Shown: positions 26,005 through 40,223, numbered from the stretch's first letter. The stretch is 64,000 nucleotides of DNA from Clavelina lepadiformis (GCF_947623445.1 NC_135240.1:22568001-22632000), one strand, 5' to 3'. A program made the numbers and translations. The notes: a model not told the origin generated them from the letters alone.

Positions 26005-27415
26005 ATGGCCACTGGACTTTTGTTTGAAGATATCTTTGACATTAAAGATGTTGACCCAGAGGGCAAAAAGTTTGATAGAGTGTCAAGGCTACATTGTGAC
26101 AGTGAATCTTTCAAGATGGATTTAATTTTAGATGTTAACACACAGGTAGAGTTAAATGAAGTTTTTGTATGCATTGCGCAAACTTATCATGTAACATGCG
26201 TTGCTGGTAATTGTTTGTTGATAATATTTTTCCAAGGATTTGCCAAACTGAAAAAGATTGTGATTCATGAGAATACAAATAATATGTAGACTTGGATATT
26301 CATGTTTACTTCAATCAAATATTGGTGAATGACTAAAATGAGCTTGTTTTTTATTTGATAAAATTAATTATAAAAAGTTCTTCATCTTTACAGTCAATCA
26401 TACAATCGAACACTTTAAAGTTTTCTTATTGGTTTCTTACCTCATACAAAATAAAGCATTTAGCCCGCACCTGCAGATTAGTATTGTTGAAGTAACAAAA
26501 TTAGTTGATATTTAAGATTCATATTTGACTTCACACCTTATTCGCAACTATATATCCATATACCCATAGCCCTATACCCAGTTGCAACCCTTACCCATTC
26601 TCCTTATCTTGCTTATAGTTGCGTATAATAACAATTTACTGGTAAAATACTGGTAAGTATTTGCTGATAATGGTGATTTTTACATTTCAGGTATATCCTC
26701 TTGAACTGGGCGACAAGTTTCGATTAGTTCTTGCAAATACTCTAAATGAAGATGGCACACCTGGTGATGGTGAGTTTAATCCACTTTGGGAGAATACACC
26801 ATCCAGGGCAGATCAATTTGAGTACGTCATGTACGGAAAAGTAAGCAAGAGCAATCTTTGCCAAATTTGTAATCTTGCCCCAATTGGAAACTTTTCATCA
26901 GCACCAAACGTCATTAATACCTTTCCCGAGTGCATTGCAACAGTGTTGTGGTGACTCGGAATCTAAGCATTGCACTACCAAGTCAGCTTCTGCAGCCCCA
27001 TATTGCTGTATGGTACTGTGTATGCTTGGATAGCATTTATTGCAGAGTTTAAATTTTTGAAAATGCTAATAATACTGTAAATCACTCTACTTTTGATCTA
27101 CTTAAACAAATATATGTAGATCAAGAAACGACAAATGCAAACGATATTTACATATCTTTATAAATTAGATTAGTTGACCATCATCTGGACTTGAACAGTT
27201 GCTATCAGAATTTAGCCATTCACTTTGCAAAATATTCATTGTTGCAGGTCTATAGGATAGAAGGTGATGAAACTGGCGGTGACGTGGCATCCAGATTATC
27301 AGCTTATGTGTCATTTGGAGGACTCCTCATGCGATTACAGGGAGATGCCAATAACTTACATGGCATGAATGTTGACCAAAACTTGTATTTGCTTTTGAAA
27401 AAGCTTGCATTTTAG
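26005..27415 (+). CDS. POLR2H: RPB8 / RPABC3, shared subunit of RNA polymerases I, II and III
   Basis: Small nuclear subunit common to all three RNA polymerases, folding as an OB-like barrel. Coding exons 26005-26145, 26691-26840 and 27248-27415, all phase 0 junctions, give 152 aa (human 150). Near-identity to human runs throughout: [84 protein letters not shown] and a terminal LLLKKLAF. The small acidic loop ([18 protein letters not shown]) is the only divergent part. It converges with ITFG2, with about 420 bp between the stop codons. Confidence 0.98.
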
Positions 27416-27837
27416 CAAGCAAGATTTGCCATGTTGTCTGTAGCAGATGGTGATGGAACACCAACCATGCTATCTTCGAAAGCATTTGTTATCCTCATTG
27501 ATCGGAAAGTTCATTGCCCTTTGTATCTTCTGCTCATTGCTGTTTGCAATACTAGGATTACATTTAAGAGACTAAGCAAACTGTTTTGCAAGTACAAGCA
27601 CTTCAAATGAACTTAAACAGTATCCAAAAAGCTGATTCATTGTATTTTTGGTTAATTCAAATGCTCTGCCAAAATGCCTTCCTCTGCTGGAACTTGGAAC
27701 CGAGTCGAAACACACAATTACTTCCCGGATCATTACTTTGAGTTTAACTTTTCAAGCAATCATTGCTTGATGTGGGAACTTTTGTAAGAAGACAATTCTT
27801 TAAATATGATCTCTTTTCCTATAAGTTGGAAATGAAG
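27416..27837. other. Convergent 3' intergenic region, POLR2H / ITFG2
   Basis: No gene seen; it must hold both 3' UTRs. No canonical AATAAA stands out for POLR2H. Confidence 0.45.
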
Positions 27838-30204
27838 TTATTTAATTAACATGACCTTTGAATTACAATAGACTATTGAATCTGCCATGTTAATAAAAAT
27901 TTTTACCTCTTGTTCATTTATTCCCAATTCTGTAAAAACTTCTCTCATTTCAGCATCACCATTTGCTACAGTTAAAAAGTCCGTTGCCTTCAGAAACGAT
28001 AATCTCACATCATAAAAAAGTGTAATCTTGTTGTGGAAATCGGCATAGACAAGGCATGGCAAGTTAGTTTTGCCATCAGCACTATATTTCCCAGCGCAAA
28101 AAGCCTAGAACAAAATGAAAAGTAGTTGCTTGTATGTGGCTGAGTCATAACAATGAAGCATTTTCTGTAAAAATACCTGAACATTGTCCTGAAACTGGTA
28201 TCGAACAACATTGCGATCATGGTCAACTATATACGTCTGACCATCCCAAGCACAAACTATTACTTCTTCCCTGTTGTCTCCTAAAACGTCTACTTTATTG
28301 AGGGCAAACAACTGATGATCAACCTATTCATGGCAATATATAAGGTAAGTGAGGAGCAGTGCTGCTGTTAGCATACTCAGTAAGATTTACTGTGTTGATG
28401 CAGACTGTCATCTTGACAAATGTAAGGACTGTATACTTTTAAAGTAAAAGAAATTTTTTACCTGCAGTGACCACAACATCTTGTCTTTTTCCATGAGTTT
28501 CAAAGTTCCATCAAGAGTGCATAGCGCAAAATAACCTGCCATTTTTTCACCACTTTTTCGAATGTCTCCAAGAATTTTACATAACACTGATGGGTTTTGC
28601 AGCCTTGAACGACTAAATTATGATAAAAATTAATTCATGAAAGTAATGCGATGCTTCAACCATTAACAAAACTTCACCAATTACCTCGACAAAGGAGTAT
28701 ACTGGATGTTTTCTGTACAATGACTCAATCTAGATGTCGCATTATCAGCTGCATCCTGTATGTGAAGACACAAATAAAGAAAATGTTTTTGTCTGAAATG
28801 AAGTTTTGCCATGTCTATCATACAAAATGCAAATATATATGAACAGAAATAATACCCAATCAACAGACAGAATTGCATATGAGCAACCAGGCTGTGAAAC
28901 CATAATGGTAGGTCTACCCTTTTCTGAAGCATTATGTAATGTGACGTTGCCAGCTAAATTACGCAACCGCCACCTTTGTAGGAGTATGAACTTTTTCTCT
29001 TTTTCATGCCACCTTCGTGATTAAATAAAGACAAAATTTTAAACACTAGACAGATTAAAAACTTTGATGTGTTGTGTGACATGTACAGTGAAAGCTTGTT
29101 AACCAACTTCGCTTAATTTTAGTTAACAAGTTCACCGGTCTCGGAAGTTCGGGTATAAAAATGCATGCAAAGAACTAATGATACCTCGAAGCTCTTCACC
29201 TGGAACTATCGATTAACTCGATTTTTGTGCCAATGCCAGAAATAGCACCCGTTATCTCAAAGTTAGTCAAAAAATCGTATGTTGTAGCATAAACCCCATG
29301 GTGATTTGCAATTATTTTGACAAGGACTCTTACGAACCTGAGTGGAGGCTTTCAGGACCCGAAAATGATCGTGATCGAAAAGACAAACAGGCGTTAATTT
29401 ATTGCTGACAGTGCATCTGTTATCTCCCAGTTTGTGGTTATTTGCTACCAATTTTACCAACTGCAGATAATTAAGTTAATCAGTCCCTTTAACTTTTGAT
29501 TAACAAGTTTCCAGTGTTTTTAGTATAGGTTATATTAACCAATATCAATTAATTAAATTAGCTATATGAATCAGACAAACTCCAATATTTAAATCTTTAG
29601 TATTCACCGGTAAGCAGAAACAGATTGATCACTGTGACAAGCAATCAACTCTTTCTTTTCATCTTTGTCCACATCTCCGATAAGAACATTAATTATATTT
29701 GCTGGTAATCTATCTTGCTTCAATGTGTATGAGACACCGTCATCTGTAGCGCTACAGTTCGCATTAAAAATATTAACCTAATCCACCACTATGGTTGGAG
29801 TAAAATTAATTCTTGTATACACAATAACAATAATAGTTGTACTTTTACCTTATTGAAAGATCAATAATGGAACACGGCCCATTTCTTGTAAACGCGATCA
29901 CAGAGTCTTTTCCAACATTACACACGTCGCCAATTTCAACACATGAAATATCCCCAGCTTCATTAAATTTCCACCAAGGTTCAATGGAATTGCCCTTGTA
30001 GACTTTAAGGTCACCACCTTGACGTAACATAAAATATAAGTTTTATGTGGAAAGATTCTTATGGAGAGTGGAATGTATACCTTCCACTGCAACGACAAGT
30101 TCATTTTGACCATCTCCATCCACATCTCCTAATGCCATACATTGTTGGCTCACCTTTCCGCCTGTACTTAACTTGAGGTGATTAACAAAGGATACCGATC
30201 GCAT
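27838..30204 (-). CDS. ITFG2: Integrin alpha FG-GAP repeat containing 2 (ITFG2), KICSTOR subunit
   Basis: In vertebrates ITFG2, with KPTN, C12orf66 and SZT2, forms KICSTOR, which tethers GATOR1 to lysosomes so amino-acid starvation can inhibit mTORC1. Coding exons in transcript order: 30081-30204, 29849-30017, 29608-29751, 28856-29012, 28685-28755, 28462-28612, 28177-28323 and 27838-28104. All phases agree; the product is 409 aa (human 447). The start MRSVSFVNHL matches human MRSVSYVQRV. FG-GAP-type blade motifs follow: CMALGDVDGDGQNELVVAVEG, IGDVCNVGKD, VLIGDVDKDEKKELIACHSD, IMVSQPGCSYAIL, YFALCTLDGTLKLME, ALNKVDVLGDNREEVIVCAW followed by DGQTYIVDHDRNVVRYQ, and PCLVYADFHNKI. It is thus a beta-propeller of calcium-loop-like repeats. 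The intron at 29013-29607 contains a transposon-like insert. Confidence 0.95.
29086..29516. mobile_element. Probable non-autonomous hAT-like insertion in an ITFG2 intron
   Basis: The left end CAGTGAAAGCTTGTTAACC pairs with the right-end reverse complement CACTGGAAACTTGTTAATC, 15 of 19 aligned bases with no gap. No target duplication survives (flanks GACATGTA and TTTTTAGT differ), so the call rests on the inverted termini and the CAGTG-type end only. Confidence 0.45.
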
Positions 30205-30471
30205 GTTCAGTTATCAACTTTACAGTTATCTGCTATCATAACCTCTGTTTAAATATAGCAGAAAATTAAATATTACATAACGTAACAGCAAGATTTTCAT
30301 GTTAAACAGTAACTTTGCTTTCGATAAAAAAGTAAAGCACTGGAAAAGTATAAAAAAAAATCAAGAAGAACATTCAACACTTAAAAGGCAGAAAGAAGAG
30401 TGTTGCATATCGTTGCTTCTGACAGAAATATATTCTTCAATTTGATAAAGATATCATTGGTAAGTATATTG
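30205..30471. other. Spacer between TTC32 stop and ITFG2 start
   Basis: Only 267 bp separate these two same-strand genes. It must hold the TTC32 3' end and the ITFG2 promoter or trans-splice acceptor. No clear acceptor sits just before the ITFG2 ATG, so a polycistronic arrangement is not supported. Confidence 0.4.
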
Positions 30472-32084
<1,613 letters not shown>

Positions 32085-32908
32085 GCTGCCACAAATGTAA
32101 AACAAGTACCGGTAGTAGTAACAAGTAGCCTGCAAGTAATACAGGCTACTTCAATTTCTTCAAGCTAAAATTATTTTAGGGTTCTATTCTAATATGCGGC
32201 ATTCTGTGCGAATTGTCATACATGATAATTATGTATATATGACAATTAAATCTTATATAACAATTAGCACAGTTCACTGTTCAGGGATTCGATGTCAAAT
32301 ACCTGCACGGTTAGGCAAAATGCCAAATAACCTTTTTAGTTTTTCTCAAGGGACTTCCCCTAATTCATGTACCTAATTTTTGAGCTTTGCTAAGCTATCA
32401 AGTTATTCTTAAAATTAATAAAATAAAGCATCAAAAATTGTTTTGTATTTTCTTTAAAGCACGTTTCATTCATTAACAGACACATAAAGTTTTTTATTTT
32501 TTAAATTATTACAATAATTTTTCGTAGAATAATTTTAGGAAAAAGAAAATTAAATCATATTAATAAACTGTAAACCAGGTTTAGCACAATGTAAAACATA
32601 CGTTTGCAAAAATAAATGTTATGTTATGTTAAACTGTTATGTTATTAAAGAAATTATTACATAGAAGCTCTGCGACGAATGAAATTAACTAACATAACCT
32701 AGACAAACAAAATAATTATTATTTAACACCAGTTCAGCCAATATGTTAAAAAAAATAATGCTCATTGTCCAGCAAAATATTTCATATTACCGTAATGTTA
32801 AAAATGCTTTGTAACGTAGGGTATTAGTCTGAAATTACAGTGAATCACTACAGAGTGTAGGCCAGTAACTGTAACGCACTGTAGATTTAAAGTATATTTA
32901 AATAAGAA
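32085..32908. promoter_or_regulatory. Shared divergent promoter region, TTC32 / PSMD13
   Basis: About 820 bp between the opposed start codons, very AT-rich, with ATGTT tandem-like words at 32617-32645. No coding region or TATA/Inr pair can be assigned with confidence. Confidence 0.4.
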
Positions 32909-35900
32909 ATGCTTAGCGTCAGTGATTACCTGACTGAAGGTAAAACAAGTTCTCCTGCTCATCTAACCGAGTCCTGGGACAAAATTAATGAATTGTACAG
33001 CAAAAAGTAAGTGCAAACTGAAGAAGATATATATCAACATTTTTTAAACTTTTACTAACCTTTGGAGTGTTCTTTTTAGATTATGGCATCAATTAACTAC
33101 ATTATTGCAATCGTTTGTAAAAGATGAGAGTTTTCAAAAGGTAAGCATTGTTCAAGTAATGATACATGTACCGGCTGGACTGCATGGTATGACAGTTTTC
33201 GCCGAGATCGAAAGAATAAATGAGTCTAGTGCAGAAGTGCACAACCAAATGACGTCATAACTGGAATAGCTAGAGTCTACTATATAATGTATCCTTTGGT
33301 TATGCACTTCTGCACTAGACCCGAATAAATTTTTTCATGTTACAGGGTTTCCCAATATAGCAAAACGTACATGGTACTAATGTATCACATAGCTATGCCG
33401 TTAGCTTGGCTACTTATGGAGCTAATGAGCTTCCTGAACTTACAATATTGATGTAAATGAAACATCACTCTTTCTTGCTGTTTCGAAATACACAAACTCA
33501 AACAAGAATTAATGTTTGTTCACTCCTACACAAACATCATAAGTTGTAATCCATACATGACCGCCTGAAGAAACTTTCTATCACTGGAATGTAAAATATC
33601 TAAATTTAATATTTCTTCATAGTTCTAAAGGATGCCTCAATCTTCTTCTTGTTTTCTTGAAAAAAAATTAATAGATTAAATGAATTAAAGCAAAAATGTA
33701 TTCATTGCAAATCCATGTTTTTTTCGCTTTTGAAACAACCTGTAATGGCAAGCATAGTGAGAAAGCTAGCACACTAACAAGCTGTTTCTTCTTTTGCAGA
33801 TTCATTCATACTTGCACATCATTTTGTCAAAGTCTTCTTTGAATATTATTAAATTATCAAAACAGTTACAGCACCTTTAATCACAGCTAACTTGTTAGAC
33901 TCAAGAGTTAATGTAATTTTACCCTTTTTTATCAAACTCTTTGATAGTTGCAAGGATAAGGGTGGTCAATTATGGGTGATGCTGCAAGGTTGACAAATTA
34001 GAATTTTACTTCTCACTAAAAAGTTTTCTTTCTGTCAAAATATTGTGTAATTGGTAAACATGAAAATGGTTGTGGGGTGATGAACAGATCGTACCTTTTA
34101 ATGGGAAATCTTGCAAGCATGTACTTTTGTAACAGTATTAAACATTTATATATCTAATACTACTTATTTGTATTTCTTGTTTAGGGAACGACGTTGTTGG
34201 AACTCTATGCTAATTTTATCACAGAGTTTGAAAACAAAATTAATCCACTTTCACTCGTCGAAATTTTATGCCCTTATGTCATCAGACAGTTCACAGGTTA
34301 ATATGCGTAGATCTTAGGGATTGGGCAAGTCGAATTCGGGTACTTTATAGTCCATTAAGTGTTGGCATATTTCTGATTACTGGTATTTTCATTCAATTAT
34401 TGCTTAATACTTGTTATCATCGTTGTTATATTTACACTCACAATCAGCTTATAGTTCACTTGCATGAAACAAAAATTAGGCAAATTGATTAACAAATTGG
34501 TAAGTCACTTAGGTGCATTTTGTCGAATACATTTTTCAACTGTTAATCTTTTCACCAATGATTAATTCTCATTACTACGCTCTTTATCATGGCATATGCT
34601 GGGTGTTGTTGAAAGATAGTATGATTAAAAATCTACTGATACCTAAATCATAAATCAATAAAGTTACAATGAATAAATTGATTGGAAGACTTACGTAATA
34701 TGGCTTCATAAATATAACATGTACTTTTTATTACAATAAGTACAAGAAGTGAAATCTCTGTTTGCATTCAAACAAAACCTCTTTGTGAACCACTTTTTGA
34801 AAACAATTTTGCTGTCTTGTATTTACCCTGTTCAATGTGCTCTCTGCTGACTTAAGAATAGCATAGCATGTATCATACCTTTTACAACACCTGTCTCAGC
34901 AAGGTATGTATGCATGAACCTTTAATTAAAACAAAAATGGTGAATCTGGGTCTAGTAAGGGACAATGTAACAGCAAGAAACTGATGCTAATATTTTTATA
35001 TTCATTTTGCTGTTTCTAAGATGCTTAATGGTTTCATTCGGTTTCATTCGAACATTTTCAGCCTATTATTGTTAGGTTCAATATCAATTTGTATTATATT
35101 ACTCTTCATTGATTAAATGCAAAATTGCTGAGTGTTTTTATTATGATTAACCGATGTCACCATAAACAAAACACATAAACATCATATCAAACACATTGAC
35201 ATCATAAACAAGTACTCGGACTCGACATTAATTAGTTTTTGTCCCAATCCCTACTAATTTTGCCCTTTTGTTGTTTAAACTGTTTTCTGTATTCCATGCT
35301 GTAATTTAATTTATACATACATATGATTTTGGTTCTGACAAATCGCCAGTCATGAGTACTGCTTCAAAGCCTATTAAACATATTTTTAATCAATCTTTAT
35401 GTTCACATCTGGTGCTGTATAGATTCAAAAGAAGCCCTGGACTTCTTAGAGAAAATTAAAGAGAAAACAAAAGGATATGAAGAGGCTAACATATTATGTT
35501 TAACCGCTATGGGAAGTATTCACCTTCTTTTGAAAGATTTTGATAATACAAAGGTTAACAGCAATGAAGTTGTTTGCTAACATTTACAACCACTTTTCTG
35601 CGTTAGTTGTGAGTTTCTGGGTGTTTACACCAGTGTAGAATATGACTATAACAAAATAACTTGAAATAATTTTCAGAAAATTATGGAAGAGTGTGAACAA
35701 ATGCTTGACGCACTGCCAGGTGTAACAACAGTGCACAGCAGATTTTATGAACTTTCCAGTAATTACCATCAAATACAGTTTAACCACAATGAATATTACA
35801 AAGATGCATTGCGATATCTTGGCTGTGTGGAGCTAGATAGTATACCAGGTAAAGTTACTTCGTGTGAAAGGTTTTTTTAGGGTCGGAACAATTTAAGCAT

Positions 35901-38900
35901 GAGATTCTTAATCAGATACATTTTAACATAGATTATTTGGTAGCAGGTTTGTTTTAGTCTATTCTAATTTAAACAATTTGAGTCTTGGACCTAGCGCTAA
36001 AATTCTGTTAAAAATTTATAGTCACGGAACAGCAAGAACGAGCTTTTAATCTTGGACTCGCCGGATTGATAGGAGATAAAGTTTATAACTTTGGAGAATT
36101 GGTAAGCTAGTTCTTGTGTAATGACAATTAGATTGCTGCCTATATACACGCCACCTTTGCCATTTTTTTAACAATTTTTTCAAATATTTTTACTTTGTTT
36201 CCAGCTACAACACCCCATCCTTGATTCATTAAAAGGCACAAACAAACAGTGGCTCATTGATTTATTGTTTGCTTTTAATAGTGGCAATATTGAAAAGATG
36301 GATGCCCTTAAAGGGTATTGGAGTGCCCAGGTAAATAATTAATTAATTAATACTGCCCTAATTGTTATCAATATCTGTTTGCATCTTCACCTTAGAAACA
36401 TTATGTAAAGCAACAACAATACACAAACATTATGTCGCCCTAAAAACAGTATGCTTTTAGAAGTATGTTTTTCTTGAAATAGTATGTAATTATGCTTATG
36501 CAGTTATTGAAGCCTAATTATTTTTAGCCTGATCTCATTGCCAATGAAATGAAACTTCGACAAAAAATCATGTTGCTTTGTCTGATGGAGGTAATTATAT
36601 TTTGACGTTCTTAAAGATTTTCACTAAAGTCTGTGTATTGTTATGAATGCTTTGGTGCAGGGGTCACCAAACTTTTTTCACAAAAGGCCAGATAATCATG
36701 AATACTGATGATCACGGGCCAAATTCCCACTTTGCTCAATAGGCTACCATACAATAAGCTCATTTGTGATTCAGTGAGACGGGCCGGACAAATTAATCTT
36801 GCAGGCCGGATCTGGCTCGTGGGCCATAGTTTGGTGACCCCAGCTTTAGCGTAACCAATTTAGAATATGCATACTAGGATGTTTCATTTTTTCACCATTT
36901 TGGAATTTAAAAAAGCTTGGGGTCTCCCTAGGCGGTATTTTGGGCACAATGAAAGAATCTAAACTTTTTTTTGATTTATGACGTCATTTTGAGGTTGCAC
37001 CCCCTTGTTGAAGTTTCAGTGGAGGTGCATTTTTCTAATTTGGCGATATCTTGGTAACCGATTGAGCTAGGGCCATTATCAAGGTGTCAAAAGATGCAGA
37101 ATGGCTGGTTTCCTATAACCACTCAATACATGTTAATTGCATTTTCGCTCTAGAAAAAAAGTTATTTGAGAAAAACCTAAGTTTTGACATATTTTGTATG
37201 CAAATCACAATGTAGTTCTCAACCGGACCTTTATTTTGCTTGGTGGTGATTGTAAACTTTTAGATTGGCCTTCGCCATGAAAAGTAAGCAAAATATTTTA
37301 TATGTAAGCTATACAAACATATATCTAAAATAAACTTAAAATTACAGCAGTTTGTGTTAATAACTGTTACATCGGTCGTTCTGGAAAGATCGAGTAATCA
37401 ATCATGTTAAACTAAGACTTTGATTTCTACTTTAGCGTCACTCTACCGTGTAAGAACAGTTCCATAAGCCAAATAACAAATGGTATTTTTTATTCAAATT
37501 TATTTTTATTCTTTAAACTAACAACAAACAACAGTTCATGTTAACCTAAAAATTTACTGTCTTCACTAATTGTTATCCATATTGCACAGGTATGCTTGCA
37601 AACGAAAATCAGTACGCCTCAGAGTAGATTTGTTTTCACGAATTTTCTCCTGCAGAATATTTTTCAACCATCCAATTTTCCTTTCATTGCACCTATTATT
37701 GTTTTCAATGGCTTTCCAAAATTCTGGATCAACATCATCTGAAACAATGCAAGGAGCTTGTTTGCTGTTCAATGTGAAAAATTGTTTTAAACCAGCATTA
37801 CGATTCATAAGCAAGTTATTTACATCGATGGATAGCGGCATGGAAGAGGATACTAACAGCCTCGATTGGGTAAGGTGGCACCTCAGAATAAACACTTAAA
37901 GCCACATTTTGGGGGTCAAGCCATTGTGCCGCATAATCCAAGTAATATTTCATTACCATATCAGCAACATCTGGCTGGATTTCTCTATAAGCAAGAAGAA
38001 GGTCGCGTTGGAAAAGAGTAAGAAAAGGACCATCACAAGCTTTTGGATGCAAATGTATCATTACAAAAGAGGGTACAAAAATTGTTTCATACATTGTTTC
38101 AGTCTATGTACCCTCTTTTGTAATCATGCATTTGCATCCAAAAGCTTGTGATGGTCCTTTTCTTACGTACTGATTTTCGTTTGCAAGCATACCTGTGCAA
38201 TATGGATAACAATTAGTGAAGACAGTAAATTTTTGGGTTAACATGAACTGTTGTTTGTTGTTAGTTTAAAGAATAAAAATAAATTTGAATAAAAAATACC
38301 ATTTGTTATTTGGCTTATGGAACTGTTCTTACACGGTAGAGTGACGCTAAAGTAGAAATCAAAGTCGCAGTTTAACATGATTGTTTACTTGATCTTTCCA
38401 GAACGACCGATGTAACAGTTATTAACACAAACTGCTGTAATTTTAAGTTTATTTTAGATATATGTTTGTATAGCTTACATATAAAATATTTTGCTTACTT
38501 TTCATGGCGAAGGCCAATCTAAAAGTTTACAATCACCACCAAGCAAAATAAAGGTCCGGTTGGGAACTACATTGTGATTTGCATACAAAATTTGTCAAAA
38601 CTTAGGTTTTTCTCAAATAACTTTTTTTCTAGAGCGAAAATGCAATTAAAATGTATTGAGTGGTTATAGGAAACCAGCCATTCTGCATCTTTTGACACCT
38701 TGATTATGGAACTAGCTCAATCGGTTACCAAGATATCGCCAAATTAGAAAAATGCACCTCCACTGAAACTTCAACAAGGGGGTGCAACCTCAAAATGACG
38801 TCATAAATCAAAAAAAAGTTTAGATTCTTTCATTGTGCCCAAAATACCGCCTAGGGAGACCCCAAGCTTTTTTAAATTCCAAAATGGTGAAAAAATGAAA

Positions 38901-39749
38901 CATCCTAATGCATACTGCAGGTTAGTCTTAATTGACGTCCCATGTCTGAATGAACCAGTTGTTAAATTACTGCTGTTTAGTTGTAATGGTATCACGACAG
39001 TTTAAACCCAACAATTTTAAGAATTAGGGTTAGAATTATTGTTTGAATTGTTGGAAAGTTAGAAGGGTGTGGGTTTGAAATGTTGGGTTAGAATTATCAG
39101 ATTTGAATTGTTGCATAACCCTTGTAATACATTGTTTCACCATTTTTCTGTTGAACTTTAGATCACATTTGCTCGACCAGCCAACAACCGACATATTGAT
39201 TTCAGTGAGATTGCTTCAAAGACCGGAATACCGATCGATGAAGTAGAAATCCTTGCTATGAAAGCAATGTCTCTTGGACTAGTACAAGGAACAATCGATC
39301 AGGTAATATGAAAACAATACAATTTTCATGATGCCTGTTTCTGAAACCTTTTTTCTCATGAGTTAGAATGCCTAGTCATATAGTATTCCATATCAAGGTA
39401 TGCATTTGTGAAAACCTTATAACCATTTTTTTGAAGGTGGAAGAAAAGGTTAACATGACATGGGTGCAACCTAGAGTTCTTGACAAACAGCAGGTATGCT
39501 ATGAAAAACACGTCTAATAAAGCACACTATGTAATTGTGACATTACACACGTCACATGGCCAGCTTCGTGACGTTGCAGCACTTTTCTAAGCTTAGAACC
39601 ACAAGTATGCATTTATTTAATATACTTAATCAAATGATCTCTTAATGCTGCAGATATCAAAAATGAAGTCAAAATTGGAAGCTTGGTGCTTAGATGTGAA
39701 TTCAATGGAAGCAACTGTTGCAAATAAAGCTAGTGATATTCTGACATAA
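32909..39749 (+). CDS. PSMD13: 26S proteasome non-ATPase regulatory subunit 13 (Rpn9)
   Basis: PCI-domain scaffold subunit of the 19S lid. Coding exons: 32909-33006, 33080-33140, 34185-34296, 35423-35553, 35677-35848, 36022-36101, 36205-36330, 36528-36590, 39162-39302, 39437-39493 and 39654-39749. Phases agree and the product is 378 aa (human 376). Conserved blocks: [105 protein letters not shown], and the PCI winged-helix [18 protein letters not shown] to [20 protein letters not shown] and [10 protein letters not shown]. Intron 2 carries a 101-bp MITE. Intron 8 (36591-39161, 2.6 kb) carries a hAT-type MITE and a 2 kb fold-back element; the other introns are 73 to about 1130 bp. Confidence 0.97.
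33222..33322. mobile_element. Miniature inverted-repeat transposable element, copy 1 (101 bp), in PSMD13 intron 2
   Basis: Inverted termini GAGTCTAGTGCAGAAGTGCA and its near-complement ending TGCACTTCTGCACTAGACCC. It is flanked by a perfect 8-bp duplication GAATAAAT at 33214-33221 and 33323-33330. The inverted repeats extend about 28 bp and include AACCAAA; the left arm runs into a TGACGTCA palindrome. The same family occurs at 42050-42154. Confidence 0.88.
36658..36843. mobile_element. hAT-type MITE (186 bp) in PSMD13 intron 8
   Basis: The left end CAGGGGTCACCAAACTTTTT pairs with AGTTTGGTGACCCCAG at the right end. Flanking 8-mers CTTTGGTG and CTTTAGCG match at 6 of 8 positions. The interior contains GGGCC/GGCC-rich words common in this type of hAT MITE. 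No coding capacity. Confidence 0.75.
36875..38907. mobile_element. Fold-back (palindromic) DNA transposon derivative, 2033 bp
   Basis: The ends TAGGATG...CATCCTA are flanked by a perfect 8-bp duplication ATGCATAC (36867-36874 and 38908-38915). The left arm 36875-37614 is nearly identical, inverted, to 38164-38907. The inner stem 38023-38080 pairs with 38106-38163 around a loop of about 25 bp. The stretch 37615-38022 on the left has no counterpart on the right, so the element is an inverted dimer of one transposon end with about 0.4 kb missing from one half. The unpaired piece contains minus-strand coding remnants (frames 38094-37816 and 37895-37566, out of phase with each other). The 8-bp duplication suggests a hAT- or P-like superfamily. 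Confidence 0.85.
37566..38094 (-). pseudogene. Transposon-derived protein remnant inside the fold-back element
   Basis: Two overlapping minus-strand open frames read like one protein broken by a frameshift near 37850. The first holds [20 protein letters not shown] and [20 protein letters not shown]; the second holds [33 protein letters not shown] and a terminal [11 protein letters not shown]. Length, amino-acid composition and position inside a mobile element suggest part of a transposase or accessory protein, but I recognise no catalytic motif. The upstream end runs into the palindrome centre, so the N-terminus is missing. Confidence 0.45.
39026..39115. repeat. Imperfect direct repeat in PSMD13 intron 8
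   Basis: GGGTTAGAATTATTGTTTGA at 39026 recurs as GGGTTAGAATTATCAGATTTGA at 39083, each followed by ATTGTTG. Two copies only, about 57 bp apart. Confidence 0.5.
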
Positions 39750-40223
39750 TGTTGTAAACTTTTACCACCATAGCAAAGCTTTCACAGAAGTTTCAGGTGG
39801 ACAACTATATCGTTGATACTCAATTCCGCTTTAGTGAAGTTGGAAGCTTAACTTTTTACAATGAAAGTCAAAGTCGCTTAGCAATTAGCAAATGTCATTT
39901 TTGCTGTTTTATGTAACTGGTATTGTTTACTTTTTGTCCGTTTGCTCGATTATAGCTTTTTAAAATGTAAAACGAAGGTTGAACTTAACAATCTTTGATT
40001 TATTAAAGTTAACATGTTTGAATGTTTCCATTTAAAAATTAGTAAAAAGCTTTTGATAAATGAAGGCAACTAAACTAAAACACTTCTCTAAGTTTAACTT
40101 TTTATGCTTCATAAGTAACATTTGGCATATGTTACTATACCTCATGCTGCCCAGTGGGGAAAGCCAGCAGTACATCTTAGATTTGTATGAACATCTGCTA
40201 CAATGTAATGTATGTGCTGTTGA

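Noticed and set aside
37570..37899. 109-codon plus-strand open frame
   Set aside because: Exact antisense of the transposon-derived minus-strand frame; composition and stop pattern favour the minus strand.
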